In this document: one piece after another, positions 43,710 to 43,846 of the stretch
Position numbering within the stretch: the first letter of the stretch is position 1
How the letters are laid out: each line of letters opens with the position of its first letter
Position numbers and translations under genes: made by a program
Notes under the pieces: generated by a model
What the model was told of the DNA's origin: nothing
What the model saw: only the letters and a program-made list of their open reading frames with translations
Databases searched by the model: none
Source of the DNA: Akkermansiaceae bacterium
GTDB lineage: Bacteria > Verrucomicrobiota > Verrucomicrobiia > Verrucomicrobiales > Akkermansiaceae
Direction of reading: 5' to 3'
Length of the DNA: 43,846 nt
NCBI GenBank assembly: GCA_903906515.1
Contig: CAIVKO010000010.1
Coordinates: 1 to 43,846, forward strand

Positions 43710-43781
43710 AGTTTGGTTTTTTTCGAGTCACGCAGTAGCGGCAAACAGCGTGCTGCACAGATTCGGTTCGAATTTAAGTGG

Positions 43782-43812
43782 CTTCATGTGGCCGCGAGCG
43801 CGGTTCATGAAG
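43782..43812. repeat. Nested hairpin near the right edge
   Basis: CTTCATG (43782-43788) pairs with CATGAAG (43806-43812), and CCGCG (43792-43796) with CGCGG (43799-43803) inside. The rest of 43640-43846 shows no gene. Confidence 0.45.
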
Positions 43813-43846
43813 TCGGTTAAAATCCCGGGGCGGATGGCGTTAGACC

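Noticed and set aside
43768-43780. GGTTCGAATTT looks like a tRNA T-loop.
   Set aside because: The flanking bases do not form a T stem, and no acceptor, D or anticodon arm lies upstream at the right distance.

Overview
The window reads as chromosomal DNA of a Gram-negative, moderately GC-rich bacterium, most likely a member of the Verrucomicrobiota (Verrucomicrobiales or Luteolibacter-like). This is an inference. It rests on the mix of families: a DUF1080 sugar-hydrolase-like protein, an FAD_oxidored protein, FGE-sulfatase proteins fused to kinase-like domains, short WA-x-DP-x-AA repeat proteins, a tgt-yajC-secDF operon with fused SecD and SecF, and an LPS/Lpt module (kdsA, lptC/A-like, lptB) that shows an outer membrane. 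Shine-Dalgarno sequences are sparse. No rRNA, tRNA, CRISPR, integrase or transposase was seen.

Layout. 1-7.8 kb: a partial FAD oxidoreductase, a secreted DUF1080 protein, a membrane coiled-coil protein, an SSS-like membrane transporter fused to a hotdog thioesterase domain, a PpiD/SurA-like chaperone and a secreted unknown. 7.9-12.5 kb: a secreted cell-wall amidase, the NAD(P)HX repair enzyme, glnB behind a good sigma-54 promoter, mscL, a broken beta-helix gene and a secreted unknown. 12.7-18.1 kb (minus strand): an OPT peptide transporter, then a coupled operon of SDR dehydrogenase, MFS hexuronate-type transporter and URO-D-like protein behind a dyad operator. 18.3-23.9 kb (minus): rph, DUF3142 lipoprotein and a 1132-residue TPR lipoprotein. 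24.1-28.1 kb: HU with a strong terminator, then an arsenical-resistance operon (arsR, a 52-codon membrane ORF, arsE, arsF, arsG, arsP-like) that is largely coupled by ATGA overlaps. 28.2-33.1 kb: a TPR protein with a pseudokinase-FGE fusion, an unknown, an OprP-like porin and a small repeat protein. 33.4-37.6 kb: tgt-yajC-secDF. 37.6-43.8 kb: a six-EF-hand protein, an MBL hydrolase, a lipoprotein MsrA, DUF1844, kdsA, an LptC/LptA-like protein and lptB.

The main items worth a second look are these: the transporter-thioesterase fusion; a family of paired palindromes (REPIN-like) sitting mainly at gene ends; a queuine tRNA-ribosyltransferase that has lost its usual CxCxxC zinc ligands; an LptC/LptA-type protein with an internal second signal peptide and no normal start; the arsenical operon with its coupled membrane microprotein; and a recurrent CTAAC/GTTAG word that seems to pull codon choice in several reading frames.
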